From HGM04593 sp045646845 (GTDB taxonomy: Bacteria; Bacteroidota; Bacteroidia; Bacteroidales; Bacteroidaceae), in NCBI GenBank assembly GCA_045646845.1, contig JAZRLO010000026.1:1-64000 (forward strand): a DNA stretch of 64,000 nucleotides. The letters run 5' to 3'. The translations under genes and the position numbers were made by a program. The notes under the pieces are model-generated. The model did not search any database, was not told the DNA's origin, and saw only the letters and a program-made list of their open reading frames with translations. Every line of letters begins with the position of its first letter. The first letter of the stretch is position 1. Shown piece after piece: positions 1-8,735 of this stretch.

Positions 1-276
1 CTCGTTGTGAAATTAAACAAGTTTTATTTCACTCGCACAATCGCAACATTCACATTCGTTAGTTCGCTACGCTCATCGAGAACCTCTTTTTAATCTTTTT
101 CATTAAGGTATGGTCAGGATGACAAGTTCGCGAAGAAAAAAAGTCGCGGGTCAACTGCTATATTATTACTAAAAAAATTACGGTGACAATTGTCACCGTA
201 ATCAATTATATCGGGGTAAATAAAATCTTGTTCAAGACGTTAAGAATATTTTATCATTCCTTGTACACCATGTACA
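1..276. other. Left-edge intergenic region
   Basis: No gene is supported here. The segment holds the downstream flank and terminator of the minus-strand DUF4301 gene and an AT-rich stretch with scattered GC-rich words. Any gene belonging to its left part would start or end outside the window. Confidence 0.6.
171..202 (-). terminator. Rho-independent terminator of the DUF4301 gene
   Basis: Positions 177-202 form a perfect 26-base palindrome (arms ATTACGGTGACAA / TTGTCACCGTAAT). On the minus strand it is followed by a run of seven T (171-177). It lies about 75 bases past the stop of the minus-strand gene at 277. Confidence 0.8.
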
Positions 277-1791
277 TTACTGGTGAACATCACGCAACAG
301 GTCGTTGACAGTCTTCACCGGGTTGAATGTAATGAGAGGAACCTCCACAAATATCGTATTCCAGTCGCTCATGGCACCGTTCCACAAACCTGGAAGCTCC
401 ATAGCCTTGAGTTCGCGTCCGTTCTTGGACTTGTGGGATATAAAACCGGTATTCTTGTCAACATACTGGGGCAGGTTGAATTTCTCGCCCTTATAGTTCT
501 TCACTGCACACACCAGGTCAACCGGGTTGAAGTGCGTTCCGTTCTCGAACATAGCCTTCGCATCGGCATTTGACATATCTATCTGTGAACTCTCAAGAAT
601 CTGCAATGAAACGGTTCCGTCCTGATTGTATGCGAGGAAGGGGCCACCACCAGGTTCGCCGACATTCTTCACCATACCGCAGACACGCATAGGACGGTTG
701 AACTTCTTGCGGAGATAGAGCACCAGGTCACAGTCCTCCATATCCTTTATGCCGGCATTGCGGCACTGGAGGTCCTGCTGGAGGAAACGTATCATCTCCT
801 CAACCTGTTCATGAGTATATTTTCCGCTGTCGATTAGTTCAAGATATTCGAACGCCTTCTGCTGTGCCTTCACGAGGATACCGGCAAGAAGTTTCTTGTA
901 TGTAACTGTGTCTGATTTCAGACGGTCGGGAACTACATTATCTATATTCTTGATGAATATAACGTCAGCATCAATGTCGTTCAGGTTCTCGATTAGTGCA
1001 CCATGGCCGCCCGGACGGAATACCAATGCGCCGTTCTCGCGGAAGGGAGCATTGTCGGCATCGGCAGCGATTGTATCGGTACACTGTTTCTGTTCCGAGA
1101 AAGTTATGTCATACTTCACGCCAAAGAGAGCTTCGTAACGTTCCTTGCACTCTGCGACAAGTTCCTCGAAAAGAGCCTTGTGGTTAGGAGATACGGTAAA
1201 GTGCAGTTTCACGACCCCGTTCGTAGCCGCATAAAGCGCGCCCTCGACAAAATGTTCTTCGGCCGACGTGCGTGCCGCATCGTCATATGTATGGAACTTG
1301 AGCAATCCCTTAGGCAACGAACCGTAGTTCATACCTGTGAAGTCGAGCAGGTTGAATACCACATCCTTGTACATACCCTTTTCAACAAGTTCCTTTATCG
1401 AAAGTGATTTGTTCTTGATACATGCGTCATTCAAGTCGCCATAGAAAGCGAACTTGTCGATATGCTCAAAGAATTTTTTCTCGAAATCGGTTGTAGGAAC
1501 GTCATATTCCGCGCTCAAGAACGCGAAGAGGTCCTTGAACATACGGCTTGCCGCACCCGATGCCGGAACGAACTTGAGGATTGAATTACCTGCAGCACAA
1601 TAGTTGTCCCACTCCTTAAGATACGCCTCTATTTCCTCTTGCGTAGGATTCAGGACCCCTCTACCGATTGTAGCCGCACCCTCGAGTTTGAGGAACGGAA
1701 AACCAGTCTTGAATGTTTTCAACTGCTCGGCTACCTTCTCGGCCGAAATGCCTTTCTTGCTCAGGAGCGCCTGGTCTGCTTTACTGATCAT
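277..1791 (-). CDS. DUF4301 family protein
   Basis: A 504-residue protein recognised as a member of DUF4301, a family of roughly 500-residue Bacteroidota proteins with no established biochemical role. It has no signal peptide or membrane segment, so it is predicted to be cytoplasmic. Recognisable parts include an N-terminal PASGAASRMFK block near residues 76-86 and the strongly conserved GGGPFLAYNQ block near residue 390. The GASR-like glycine-rich motif recalls nucleotide-sugar or phosphate binding, but that is inference. It is a single gene with its own promoter (1833-1840) and its own terminator (171-202). The start at 1791 fits the promoter, leaving a leader of about 35 bases. Confidence 0.85.
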   Translation of the reverse strand: MISKADQALLSKKGISAEKVAEQLKTFKTGFPFLKLEGAATIGRGVLNPTQEEIEAYLKEWDNYCAAGNSILKFVPASGAASRMFKDLFAFLSAEYDVPTTDFEKKFFEHIDKFAFYGDLNDACIKNKSLSIKELVEKGMYKDVVFNLLDFTGMNYGSLPKGLLKFHTYDDAARTSAEEHFVEGALYAATNGVVKLHFTVSPNHKALFEELVAECKERYEALFGVKYDITFSEQKQCTDTIAADADNAPFRENGALVFRPGGHGALIENLNDIDADVIFIKNIDNVVPDRLKSDTVTYKKLLAGILVKAQQKAFEYLELIDSGKYTHEQVEEMIRFLQQDLQCRNAGIKDMEDCDLVLYLRKKFNRPMRVCGMVKNVGEPGGGPFLAYNQDGTVSLQILESSQIDMSNADAKAMFENGTHFNPVDLVCAVKNYKGEKFNLPQYVDKNTGFISHKSKNGRELKAMELPGLWNGAMSDWNTIFVEVPLITFNPVKTVNDLLRDVHQ

Positions 1792-1832
1792 AACTTATGG
1801 TTTTTTTGTTGTTTCTTTGAAAAACTATATTG

Positions 1833-1840
1833 CGAAAATA
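1833..1840 (-). promoter_or_regulatory. Bacteroidota -7 promoter element for the DUF4301 gene
   Basis: On the minus strand this reads TATTTTCG, a match to TAnnTTTG/TAnnTTCG, 42 bases upstream of the start codon. No clear -33 TTTG element is seen. Confidence 0.5.
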
Positions 1841-2070
1841 GGAATATTTTCAATAAAAACAAAAAAAAGAAGGCATTTAACAAGGATTTGACGGATTCTT
1901 GCCCGAATGTTCAAAAATCAACTGGAACAACAAAGGTGTACTGCATGAAAACAGTGCAGCATGGTGGAACCGGAATGAAAAAGAGGAAAACCTGAATTTT
2001 CGGGTCTTCCTCCTTATTAAAGGGTTGAGCCTTTTTAGTCAACCTCTGCACTATCAGAACATAGAAACCT

Positions 2071-3750
2071 TTACTGGTACATGAAACGCTTGATACTCTG
2101 CTTAGGAGTCTTTTCAAACTGTTCACGACGCACCTCAGTGTATCCTATCTTGCTGTATGCGGCAAGCTCAGCATTCAAAGCCAGAACATTGCTGTCGATG
2201 AGCTTCTCGGCTGCGGCTTCGTCAAGACCGTCCTTCTTGGCTGCATCATAGTCGGCAACCACAAGTGCGACAATCGCATTGTTACGGCCTACCACCAACG
2301 ACTCTATCACATAAGGAAGGTTGTTTATCTTATCCTCAATTTCCTCGGGATATATGTTCTGTCCGCTTCCTGTAAGTATCATGTTCTTGCAACGTCCTTT
2401 AATATAAAGGTTATTCTTGTTGTCGAAGATACCCATGTCGCCGGTCTTCATCCAACCGTCCTTGGTAAATGCGGCCTTTGTAGCCTCCTCGTTGTTGTAA
2501 TAACCGTGCATGACAGCATCACCCTTTACCTGAATTTCACCGAGTACACGGCGCGGATTAGCTGAATCTATGCGGATATCTACAGAACCGACAGATGTTC
2601 CGCAAGAGTACTTTGCATACTCTTTCTTGTCGCGGTATGAGATTATAGGACCGCACTCGGTCATGCCGTAGCCTACGGTGTAGGGGAACTTCATACGCTT
2701 GAGAAGGGTCTCAACCTCACGATTGAGGGCTGCACCGCCGATGATGAGACCTACGGTAAAGTTGTTTCCGAATGCGGCGAGCAATGACTTGCGTATCTTG
2801 CGCAATACTATTCTGTCAAGCCCGGGAACCTTCAGCAAGAATTTTGCCGGGAACTTGCGTGTAGCGGGGAATACCTTTGATTTGAATATTTTCTCAATCA
2901 CAAGCGGAACAGTCAAGAACATGAAAGGCTTCACCGCTGCAAGTCCTCCCAACAGACGTGTAGGAGTGGGCTTGCCGGGCATCACGTGTACATGACATCC
3001 GCTGACTATAGGGAACATTATGTCAAATGCCTGTCCGAACATATGCGCCATGGGAAGGATTGCGAAAATGTGCCCTCCTGCGCAAGCCGGAACTGTACGG
3101 AGACCGAATTCAAGGTTCGCCGACAATGAACGCGAAGGCAGAACGACACCCTTTGAGGTAGCACTTGTCGTACCGGAAGTGAAGCTGATTTCAGCAACAT
3201 CCTCCATACCGAACGAATCATCATAGTAGTTTACTGCTTCTGCAGTCAAGCCCGAAGGATACTGCGAAGAGTACAATTCATCCAATTTTGAAGTAATGTT
3301 CGCCAACTTACCATCAGACGAGTATATAGCATTGAAATCCTTTACATTAACGACACCAAAGAAGCCTTTTATCGACTCCATCTTCTCATAATTTGACTTA
3401 TCCTCTTTCATGCCGTTGATTGCAATGTCGTCGGCAATGATAAGCTTACATTCAGAGAATGACGCAAGTTCTGCAACTGCCGAAGGATGGAAATCGGGAA
3501 GGAAAGGAACTGTAACCGCACCATACGTGAGAGTCGAAAAATATGCGATTACCCACTCAGCCGAATTGCGTGCATAAAGAGCTATCTTGTCACCCTTTAC
3601 CAGACCGGCTTCTTTGAATACTATGTGCTGCTTTGCTATATTCTGACAGAGTTCGCCATATGTGTAGGTCTCCTTGCCGAAATTTGTCAAAGCAGGCAAT
3701 TCCCAATGCTTCTTAACAGATTCGTTAAAATAATCTACAAAATGTCTCAT
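2071..3750 (-). CDS. AMP-forming acyl-CoA ligase, paralog 1
   Basis: A 559-residue member of the adenylate-forming (AMP-binding, ANL) superfamily, most like long-chain fatty acid-CoA ligases: ATP plus a carboxylic acid gives acyl-AMP, then acyl-CoA. Visible motifs in order are the phosphate loop TSGTTSATSKGV (191-202), the acyl-adenylate motif GYGMTECGP, the WMKTGD hinge region, GRCKNMILTGSGQNIYPEEIE and the catalytic lysine in KTPKQSIKRFMY at the very C-terminus. The phosphate loop is one residue longer than usual and lacks the proline of the common TSGTTGxPKG form. It has no signal peptide and no carrier-protein domain. It is most similar to paralog 2 at 6621-8300. The substrate is unknown; a fatty or branched acid is the default guess. 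The upstream element GAACTTTGC (3797-3804) is shared with paralogs 2 and 4. Confidence 0.88.
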   Translation of the reverse strand: MRHFVDYFNESVKKHWELPALTNFGKETYTYGELCQNIAKQHIVFKEAGLVKGDKIALYARNSAEWVIAYFSTLTYGAVTVPFLPDFHPSAVAELASFSECKLIIADDIAINGMKEDKSNYEKMESIKGFFGVVNVKDFNAIYSSDGKLANITSKLDELYSSQYPSGLTAEAVNYYDDSFGMEDVAEISFTSGTTSATSKGVVLPSRSLSANLEFGLRTVPACAGGHIFAILPMAHMFGQAFDIMFPIVSGCHVHVMPGKPTPTRLLGGLAAVKPFMFLTVPLVIEKIFKSKVFPATRKFPAKFLLKVPGLDRIVLRKIRKSLLAAFGNNFTVGLIIGGAALNREVETLLKRMKFPYTVGYGMTECGPIISYRDKKEYAKYSCGTSVGSVDIRIDSANPRRVLGEIQVKGDAVMHGYYNNEEATKAAFTKDGWMKTGDMGIFDNKNNLYIKGRCKNMILTGSGQNIYPEEIEDKINNLPYVIESLVVGRNNAIVALVVADYDAAKKDGLDEAAAEKLIDSNVLALNAELAAYSKIGYTEVRREQFEKTPKQSIKRFMYQ

Positions 3751-3796
3751 AAATACTGATATTGTTGATTGATTGCATTCTTTATAAATCCGTCTG

Positions 3797-3804
3797 CAAA
3801 GTTC
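3797..3804 (-). promoter_or_regulatory. Shared GAACTTTG element upstream of ligase paralog 1
   Basis: The minus strand reads GAACTTTGC about 47 bases before the start codon. The same word precedes paralog 2 (8365-8372) and paralog 4 (12165-12172). It is close to the -7 consensus TAnnTTTG with TA changed to GA, so it may be a weak promoter or a regulator-dependent one. Confidence 0.4.
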
Positions 3805-4009
3805 TATCTTTTTTTTCTATTTACCAACAATTTTTTGCACATTCATACACAAAATGTGCAAAAACCCGGCACTAACTGAAAAGGGCGTACAATATTTAAC
3901 TTTTTTTAACCTGTAAAAAAATCATTGCATGCCACTTGCATATGCAAGATAAAGAGTCAAACACAGGCACACTGCGCGACAGTTGGTTGCACCGATAAAA
4001 AAAAGGATG

Positions 4010-4017
4010 TACCTTTG
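4010..4017 (+). promoter_or_regulatory. Bacteroidota promoter for the PQQ-like lipoprotein operon
   Basis: TACCTTTG matches the -7 element. A GTTG word at 3986-3989 lies 20 bases upstream, in the right place for the -33 element. Confidence 0.6.
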
Positions 4018-4094
4018 TAAGGTACAGGCATCGTAAGGACAAGCACATCCACAGCTTAAATATAATTCAGCAGTAAGCATAAACAGACACAAAC

Positions 4095-5696
4095 ATGAAA
4101 AACAATTCCAAAACGGGAGTTTATTTACTAAGTATTGCCACAATACTCATAAGCCTTGCATCTACAGCATGTGGCGACAAGAAGAACAACAAGGCTAATG
4201 AAGAAGCCACTCCACTTACTGTTACCGAGCCGGTTACACAAAAAGAAACCATAACGGCACTTCCCGACACGGCTTACGCATCCGTATCTCTCATAAAATA
4301 CAAGGTCGAGATTCTGGATACCATAAACGACCCCAAAATCAACGACTTCACAGACCTATATACCGATGCACCCGGTATATTCACTTTCCGAGGCAACCCA
4401 AAAAGGAATGCCGATTTTGGAGGTACCGTTCAGGGGACTCCAAGCATGATAGAAGTTGACTGGGAATTCACTACAGCTATAACTCCGCCGGATTCAGGGA
4501 ACTCTACTTGGGGAGGAGGAACAGGCTGGTCGGGACAGCCCGTATATGTAAACTGGCCCGACAGCGTTGCAAGCCGCTTCAAGGTAGCCGGAGTCGTGAA
4601 CGCAAATTTCAAGAACCAGGAAATCATCCTCGGTTCATTATGTCAGAGAATATACTTCATCGACTTTGTTACAGGCAAGGCATCCCGCAATGCCATTGAT
4701 GCACGTAACCCCATAAAAGGCTCGGTTTCGCTCGACCCCACCCTCAACGGGAACCTGTATGTAGGACATGGAGTACCGTCAAGACAACCGTTCGGCCACA
4801 TGGTCATCGACCTTGACAAAGGAGAGGTTAGCAAACTTATACCGCAGGACAGGAAGGCACAGCGCGGTTGGGGTGCATTCGACTCCTCACCTTTGAGGGT
4901 TGACAGGTTCTTGCTGTGGCCGGGAGAAAACGGCACGCTCTACAAATACATATGCGCCGACGGTGATCTTGTACCGCATTCTACACTGAGATACACCCGC
5001 AACGGTGCCGCTCCGGGTATGGAATCGTCAATAGCGGTTTACCGCAACTACGGATACACGGCCGACAACCACGGTATTGTCGTATGCACTAACCTGAACA
5101 CGATGCAACCGGTATGGTGCTTCGACAATGGAGATGACTCTGATGCCACTGTCGTGATAAGCGAAGAGGAGGGCACACCATACATTTATACGGGATGCGA
5201 GGTTGACAGGAAACCTGCAGGCCCTGCATATTTCCGCAAGCTCAATGCACTGACAGGAGAACTCGTTTGGGAGCTATCAACACCGGGAAGAAGAGCCGAT
5301 GTCGGAGAGAAGCATTTTGACGGAGGATATTATGCGACCCCTCTTCTTGGCAAGGGAAACTGTTCGGACTTGATATTCAACAACTGCGTGGCAAATACCA
5401 AAGGACAGAACGGAGACTTCATCGCAATTAACCGCAAGACCGGCGAAATCGTATATAAAGTAAAACTTAAACATTATGCATGGTCATCACCGGTAGGTTT
5501 AATGAATGAGAAGGACGAGATGTTCATCGTAACCGGAGACACACAGGGACATGTGTACCTCATAAACGGTATTGACGGAACAATCATAGACACTAAATTG
5601 GTAGGTGCAAACTTCGAGTCATCGCCTGTCGTTGTAGGAAACCAGATTGTAGTGGGTTCACGAGGAAATTCAATATTTAAAATGAGTATAAAATGA
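4095..5696 (+). CDS. PQQ-like beta-propeller lipoprotein
   Basis: A 533-residue predicted lipoprotein. The N-terminus has a hydrophobic signal sequence ending in the lipobox STAC with Cys26, followed by GDKKNNK. The mature part carries repeated propeller blades of the PQQ-like (PQQ_2 / quinoprotein alcohol dehydrogenase-like) type, with blade phrases such as GYTADNHGIVVC, LNALTGELVW and VTGDTQGHVYLINGIDGT. No PQQ-binding or dehydrogenase residues can be assigned, so a binding or scaffold role (BamB-like fold) is more likely than catalysis. The stop overlaps the start of the downstream hydrolase by four bases (ATGA), so the two are translationally coupled and probably act together at the cell envelope. 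Confidence 0.85.
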   Translation: MKNNSKTGVYLLSIATILISLASTACGDKKNNKANEEATPLTVTEPVTQKETITALPDTAYASVSLIKYKVEILDTINDPKINDFTDLYTDAPGIFTFRGNPKRNADFGGTVQGTPSMIEVDWEFTTAITPPDSGNSTWGGGTGWSGQPVYVNWPDSVASRFKVAGVVNANFKNQEIILGSLCQRIYFIDFVTGKASRNAIDARNPIKGSVSLDPTLNGNLYVGHGVPSRQPFGHMVIDLDKGEVSKLIPQDRKAQRGWGAFDSSPLRVDRFLLWPGENGTLYKYICADGDLVPHSTLRYTRNGAAPGMESSIAVYRNYGYTADNHGIVVCTNLNTMQPVWCFDNGDDSDATVVISEEEGTPYIYTGCEVDRKPAGPAYFRKLNALTGELVWELSTPGRRADVGEKHFDGGYYATPLLGKGNCSDLIFNNCVANTKGQNGDFIAINRKTGEIVYKVKLKHYAWSSPVGLMNEKDEMFIVTGDTQGHVYLINGIDGTIIDTKLVGANFESSPVVVGNQIVVGSRGNSIFKMSIK

Positions 5697-6523
5697 AAAG
5701 CAGGATTGTAACATTGATCTGCGTGCTGGCATTGGTTTTCATGTATGCAGACACAGCTAAGGCACAGTCTCTTGCAGCACACAAGGGAAAAGTAAAGAAC
5801 GGATACAACTTTTGGCTCTACAGGCCTGCCAACGAAGATGGCCCCAAACCGGTTGTTATATTCCTTCACGGGCGTAGCCTTTGCGGCCGTGACATTAACA
5901 GGGTACGCAAATACGGAACAATAGACGCCCTTGAGAGAGGACGCGTGATTGATGCATACGTAATGGCACCGCAGAACCCGGGAGGCGCATGGAACCCGGA
6001 CAAGATAATGAATGTACTTGGATGGGTAAAGCAGCACTGCAACGTTGACAGTACACGCGTATATGTACTCGGCATGAGCCTTGGCGGATATGGTACGATT
6101 GACCTTGCCACAAGGTACCCGGACGAAATTGCAGCGGCCATAGGCATGTGCGGCGGAGGAACACAGAAGGATTACAGCGGACTCACCAAAGTGCCTATGT
6201 GGATTATCCACGGTACAGCCGACAGAGACGTGAGCGTAGCGTGCAGCGATGCTGTCGTGAACGCAATGAAGAAGTTTGAGGATGGAACAAAGAGACTCCA
6301 CTACGACAGGATAAAGGGCATGAACCACTCGGACCTTGCACGAGTGTTTTACATGGACCAGGCATATGAATGGCTTTTCAGTCACAGCCTCACAGACGAG
6401 AACCGCGAGATAAAGCCGACGTTCGAGGTATCGAAAAGCACTCTTGCAAGAAAGAAGGTCTATAGCGGACTCCGTTCCAAGAGCCAGAGCAAACTGATGC
6501 GCAAGGACAACACCAATAAATGA
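5693..6523 (+). CDS. Secreted alpha/beta hydrolase (esterase/peptidase-like)
   Basis: A 276-residue alpha/beta hydrolase with an N-terminal signal peptide (about residues 1-24, ending AKAQ). The nucleophile elbow is GMSLGGYG (Ser129), a likely acid is Asp177 or Asp179 in GTADRDV, and the likely catalytic His is His212 in GMNHSD. The oxyanion strand reads VIFLHGR. The size and motif order fit the dienelactone hydrolase / prolyl-oligopeptidase-like phospholipase-carboxylesterase group. The substrate is unknown. The basic C-terminal tail (residues 250-276) has no recognisable domain. It overlaps the propeller lipoprotein gene by ATGA and is followed by a bidirectional terminator. Confidence 0.85.
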   Translation: MKSRIVTLICVLALVFMYADTAKAQSLAAHKGKVKNGYNFWLYRPANEDGPKPVVIFLHGRSLCGRDINRVRKYGTIDALERGRVIDAYVMAPQNPGGAWNPDKIMNVLGWVKQHCNVDSTRVYVLGMSLGGYGTIDLATRYPDEIAAAIGMCGGGTQKDYSGLTKVPMWIIHGTADRDVSVACSDAVVNAMKKFEDGTKRLHYDRIKGMNHSDLARVFYMDQAYEWLFSHSLTDENREIKPTFEVSKSTLARKKVYSGLRSKSQSKLMRKDNTNK

Positions 6524-6561
6524 CCGTCGGTACCCGATAAAGACAGCAATATTACTCTATA

Positions 6562-6603
6562 CAAAGAGAGGGCAACCCTATTTCACTCGGGTTGCCCTCT
6601 TTG
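6562..6603. terminator. Bidirectional terminator between the hydrolase and ligase paralog 2
   Basis: An inverted repeat (GAGGGCAACCC / GGGTTGCCCTC) with a 10-base loop, flanked by A-rich and T-rich ends. It sits between convergent genes ending at 6523 and 6621. Confidence 0.75.
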
Positions 6604-6620
6604 CATTTATCGTATTTATA

Positions 6621-8300
6621 TTACTTGTACATGAAGCGTCTGATACTCTGTTTAGGTGTCTTCTCAAACGGCTCGGAACGAAGTTCCACGTAGCCAATCT
6701 TGCTGTATGCCGCAAGTTCAGAGTTCAATGCAAGCACATTCTCATCAACCATCTTGCCAAGTGCGGCCTCGTCGATGCCATCTTTCTTTGCAGCTTCATA
6801 ATCAGCCACCACCAAAGCAACAATCGCATTCTTGCGGCCTACGACCAAAGACTCTATCACATAAGGAAGATTGTTTATCTTGTCCTCAATCTCCTCGGGA
6901 TAGATATTCTGGCCACTACCGGTAAGAATCATATTCTTGCAACGGCCCTTGATAAATATATTTCCGTCCTTGTCAATGAGTCCCATATCACCGGTCTTCA
7001 ACCAGCCGTCATTTGTAAAAGTTGCCTTGGTTGCCTCATCATTATTATAGTAACCAAGCATCACGGCATCTCCCTTGGCCTGAATTTCACCGAGAACACG
7101 ACGGGGATTAGAAGAGTCTATGCGCACCTCAATAGGATAAGCGGCTACACCGCAAGAGTATTTTACGTACTTACTCTTGTCGCAATACGAAATCAGAGGA
7201 CCACACTCCGTCATTCCGTAACCTACAACATAGGGGAACTTCATACGCTTCAGCAAGTCCTCTACCTCACGGTTCAAGGCGGCTCCACCTATAATAAGAC
7301 CGGTGGTAAAGCTGTTGCCGAACGCGTTAAGCAGTGATTTGCGTATCTTGCGCAGAACAATTCTGTCAAGACCGGGAATACTCAACAGAAGCTTTGCCGG
7401 GAAGCGGCGTGTAGCAGGGAACACTTTAGACTTGAATATTTTCTCTATTACGAGAGGCACTGTCAGGAACATGAAAGGCTTAACCGCAGCAAGCCCTCCA
7501 AGCAGACGTGCCGGTGTCGGTTTGCCAGGCATAACGAAAACATGGCATCCGCTAACAATCGGGAACAGAACATCGAATGTCTGTCCGAACATATGCGCCA
7601 TAGGAAGAATCGCAAATATATGACCACCTACCGCAGCCGGGATTTCCCTAATGGCAAAATCAATATTTACAGAGAGGGAACGTGCAGGCAGGACAACACC
7701 CTTTGATGTGGCACTTGTAGTACCGGAGGTGAAGCTGATTTCAACCACAGCCTCCATATCACGCGAATCGCCTTTGTAATCGATATCGTTGGCCGAAATA
7801 CCATTCGGATACCTCTTGTTGAAAGATTCTTCAAGCGACGCACTCGCATTCCTCAAAGCCTTGAGGTCGGAAACGGCTACCGAAAGGTCCTTTACGTTCA
7901 GGATACCGGCAAAGCCATCTGTCTTTGCAAGCATTTCCATATTAGCATCGTTCTCCTTCAGACCGTTTATGGCAATATCATCGGCAATAATCAACTTGCA
8001 CTCAGAGAAAGCCGCAAGCTCAGCTACAGCATAAGGAAGAAAATCGGGAAGGAACGGAACCGTTACAGCATCATACGTAAGCGTCGCAAAGTAAGCGACA
8101 ACCCACTCGGCCGAATTGCGTGCATAGAGAGCCACCTTGTCCCCTTTCTTGACACCCGCAGACTCAAAAAGAACGTGATACTTTGCAATGTTCTCTGCCA
8201 TTTGGGCATAGGTATATGTGATACCGCCAAAGTTGGTAACTGCAGGAGAGTTCCAATTAGACTTTACAGAGTCATTGAAAAGAGTGATAAAATGTTTCAT
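6621..8300 (-). CDS. AMP-forming acyl-CoA ligase, paralog 2
   Basis: A 559-residue adenylate-forming enzyme, closely similar to paralog 1 along its whole length. It has the same elongated phosphate loop TSGTTSATSKGV (about residues 191-202), GYGMTECGPLISY, WLKTGDMG, GRCKNMILTGSGQNIYPEEIE and the terminal KTPKQSIRRFMYK with the catalytic lysine. The closeness to paralog 1 argues for a recent local duplication, although the two are now separated by the lipoprotein-hydrolase pair. The upstream GAACTTTGC element (8365-8372) gives a leader of about 60 bases. It shares a terminator region with the plus-strand hydrolase. The substrate cannot be read from the sequence. Confidence 0.88.
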   Translation of the reverse strand: MKHFITLFNDSVKSNWNSPAVTNFGGITYTYAQMAENIAKYHVLFESAGVKKGDKVALYARNSAEWVVAYFATLTYDAVTVPFLPDFLPYAVAELAAFSECKLIIADDIAINGLKENDANMEMLAKTDGFAGILNVKDLSVAVSDLKALRNASASLEESFNKRYPNGISANDIDYKGDSRDMEAVVEISFTSGTTSATSKGVVLPARSLSVNIDFAIREIPAAVGGHIFAILPMAHMFGQTFDVLFPIVSGCHVFVMPGKPTPARLLGGLAAVKPFMFLTVPLVIEKIFKSKVFPATRRFPAKLLLSIPGLDRIVLRKIRKSLLNAFGNSFTTGLIIGGAALNREVEDLLKRMKFPYVVGYGMTECGPLISYCDKSKYVKYSCGVAAYPIEVRIDSSNPRRVLGEIQAKGDAVMLGYYNNDEATKATFTNDGWLKTGDMGLIDKDGNIFIKGRCKNMILTGSGQNIYPEEIEDKINNLPYVIESLVVGRKNAIVALVVADYEAAKKDGIDEAALGKMVDENVLALNSELAAYSKIGYVELRSEPFEKTPKQSIRRFMYK

Positions 8301-8364
8301 ATAAGCTAATGTTTGAAATCCACAACTTCACAAATATTGAAGTCGGGAGTGTTTATTTCGGATG

Positions 8365-8372
8365 CAAAGTTC
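8365..8372 (-). promoter_or_regulatory. Shared GAACTTTG element upstream of ligase paralog 2
   Basis: The minus strand reads GAACTTTGCATCC. The GAACTTTGCATC core is identical to that upstream of paralog 4, and the GAACTTTGC part is shared with paralog 1. Confidence 0.4.
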
Positions 8373-8667
8373 TTTTATTTTTTTCAAATAAATACAAATT
8401 TCATACAGATTAACTCAAAACAAGCAACTAATTATTACAATTAAGTACAAAATGGATTTATTTTTAACAAATGTTCACATTGTAAATTAAATTTATCTAA
8501 ATTGAAATGATTGCCTTGCAAACATTCGAGTTGGCACACGTGAAACCAAGCGTCTCTACTGGAAGAAGTTGCGTGAAATTAATATATCAAAAGAGAACGA
8601 TTCCTTTCCTATTGGCAGCATTTTGCTGTTGCACCTCACATTCCACGATTGTAGGGAAGATAAAAAC

Positions 8668-8700
8668 TGAGGAACCGCGCCCGGCAGGCGCGGTTCCTCA
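8668..8700 (-). terminator. Terminator of the ligase 4-ligase 3 transcript
   Basis: A 14-bp perfect stem (TGAGGAACCGCGCC / GGCGCGGTTCCTCA) with a 5-base loop, followed on the minus strand by a short T-rich tail. It lies 36 bases past the stop of paralog 3. Confidence 0.75.
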
Positions 8701-8735
8701 CAATCAATCATCAATCAATATATATGGTATATATA

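Larger units (their letters stand above)
3751..4094. other. Divergent promoter region between ligase paralog 1 and the PQQ-like lipoprotein
   Basis: An AT-rich 344-base region with no supported gene. It contains the minus-strand GAACTTTGC element (3797-3804) for the ligase and a plus-strand TACCTTTG element (4010-4017) for the lipoprotein gene. Confidence 0.6.
8301..8735. other. Intergenic region between ligase paralogs 2 and 3
   Basis: A 435-base AT-rich gap. It holds the GAACTTTG element for paralog 2 (8365-8372) and the terminator of paralog 3 (8668-8700). The remaining short open frames have no family resemblance. Confidence 0.55.

Noticed and set aside
4095..5696. PQQ-dependent alcohol dehydrogenase
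   Set aside because: Blades are of the PQQ-like propeller type, but no PQQ-ligand or dehydrogenase active-site motif can be seen, so only the fold is claimed.
5474..6385. A 303-codon open frame on the minus strand
   Set aside because: It is antisense to the alpha/beta hydrolase gene, whose catalytic motifs and ATGA coupling are clear. It has no family resemblance.
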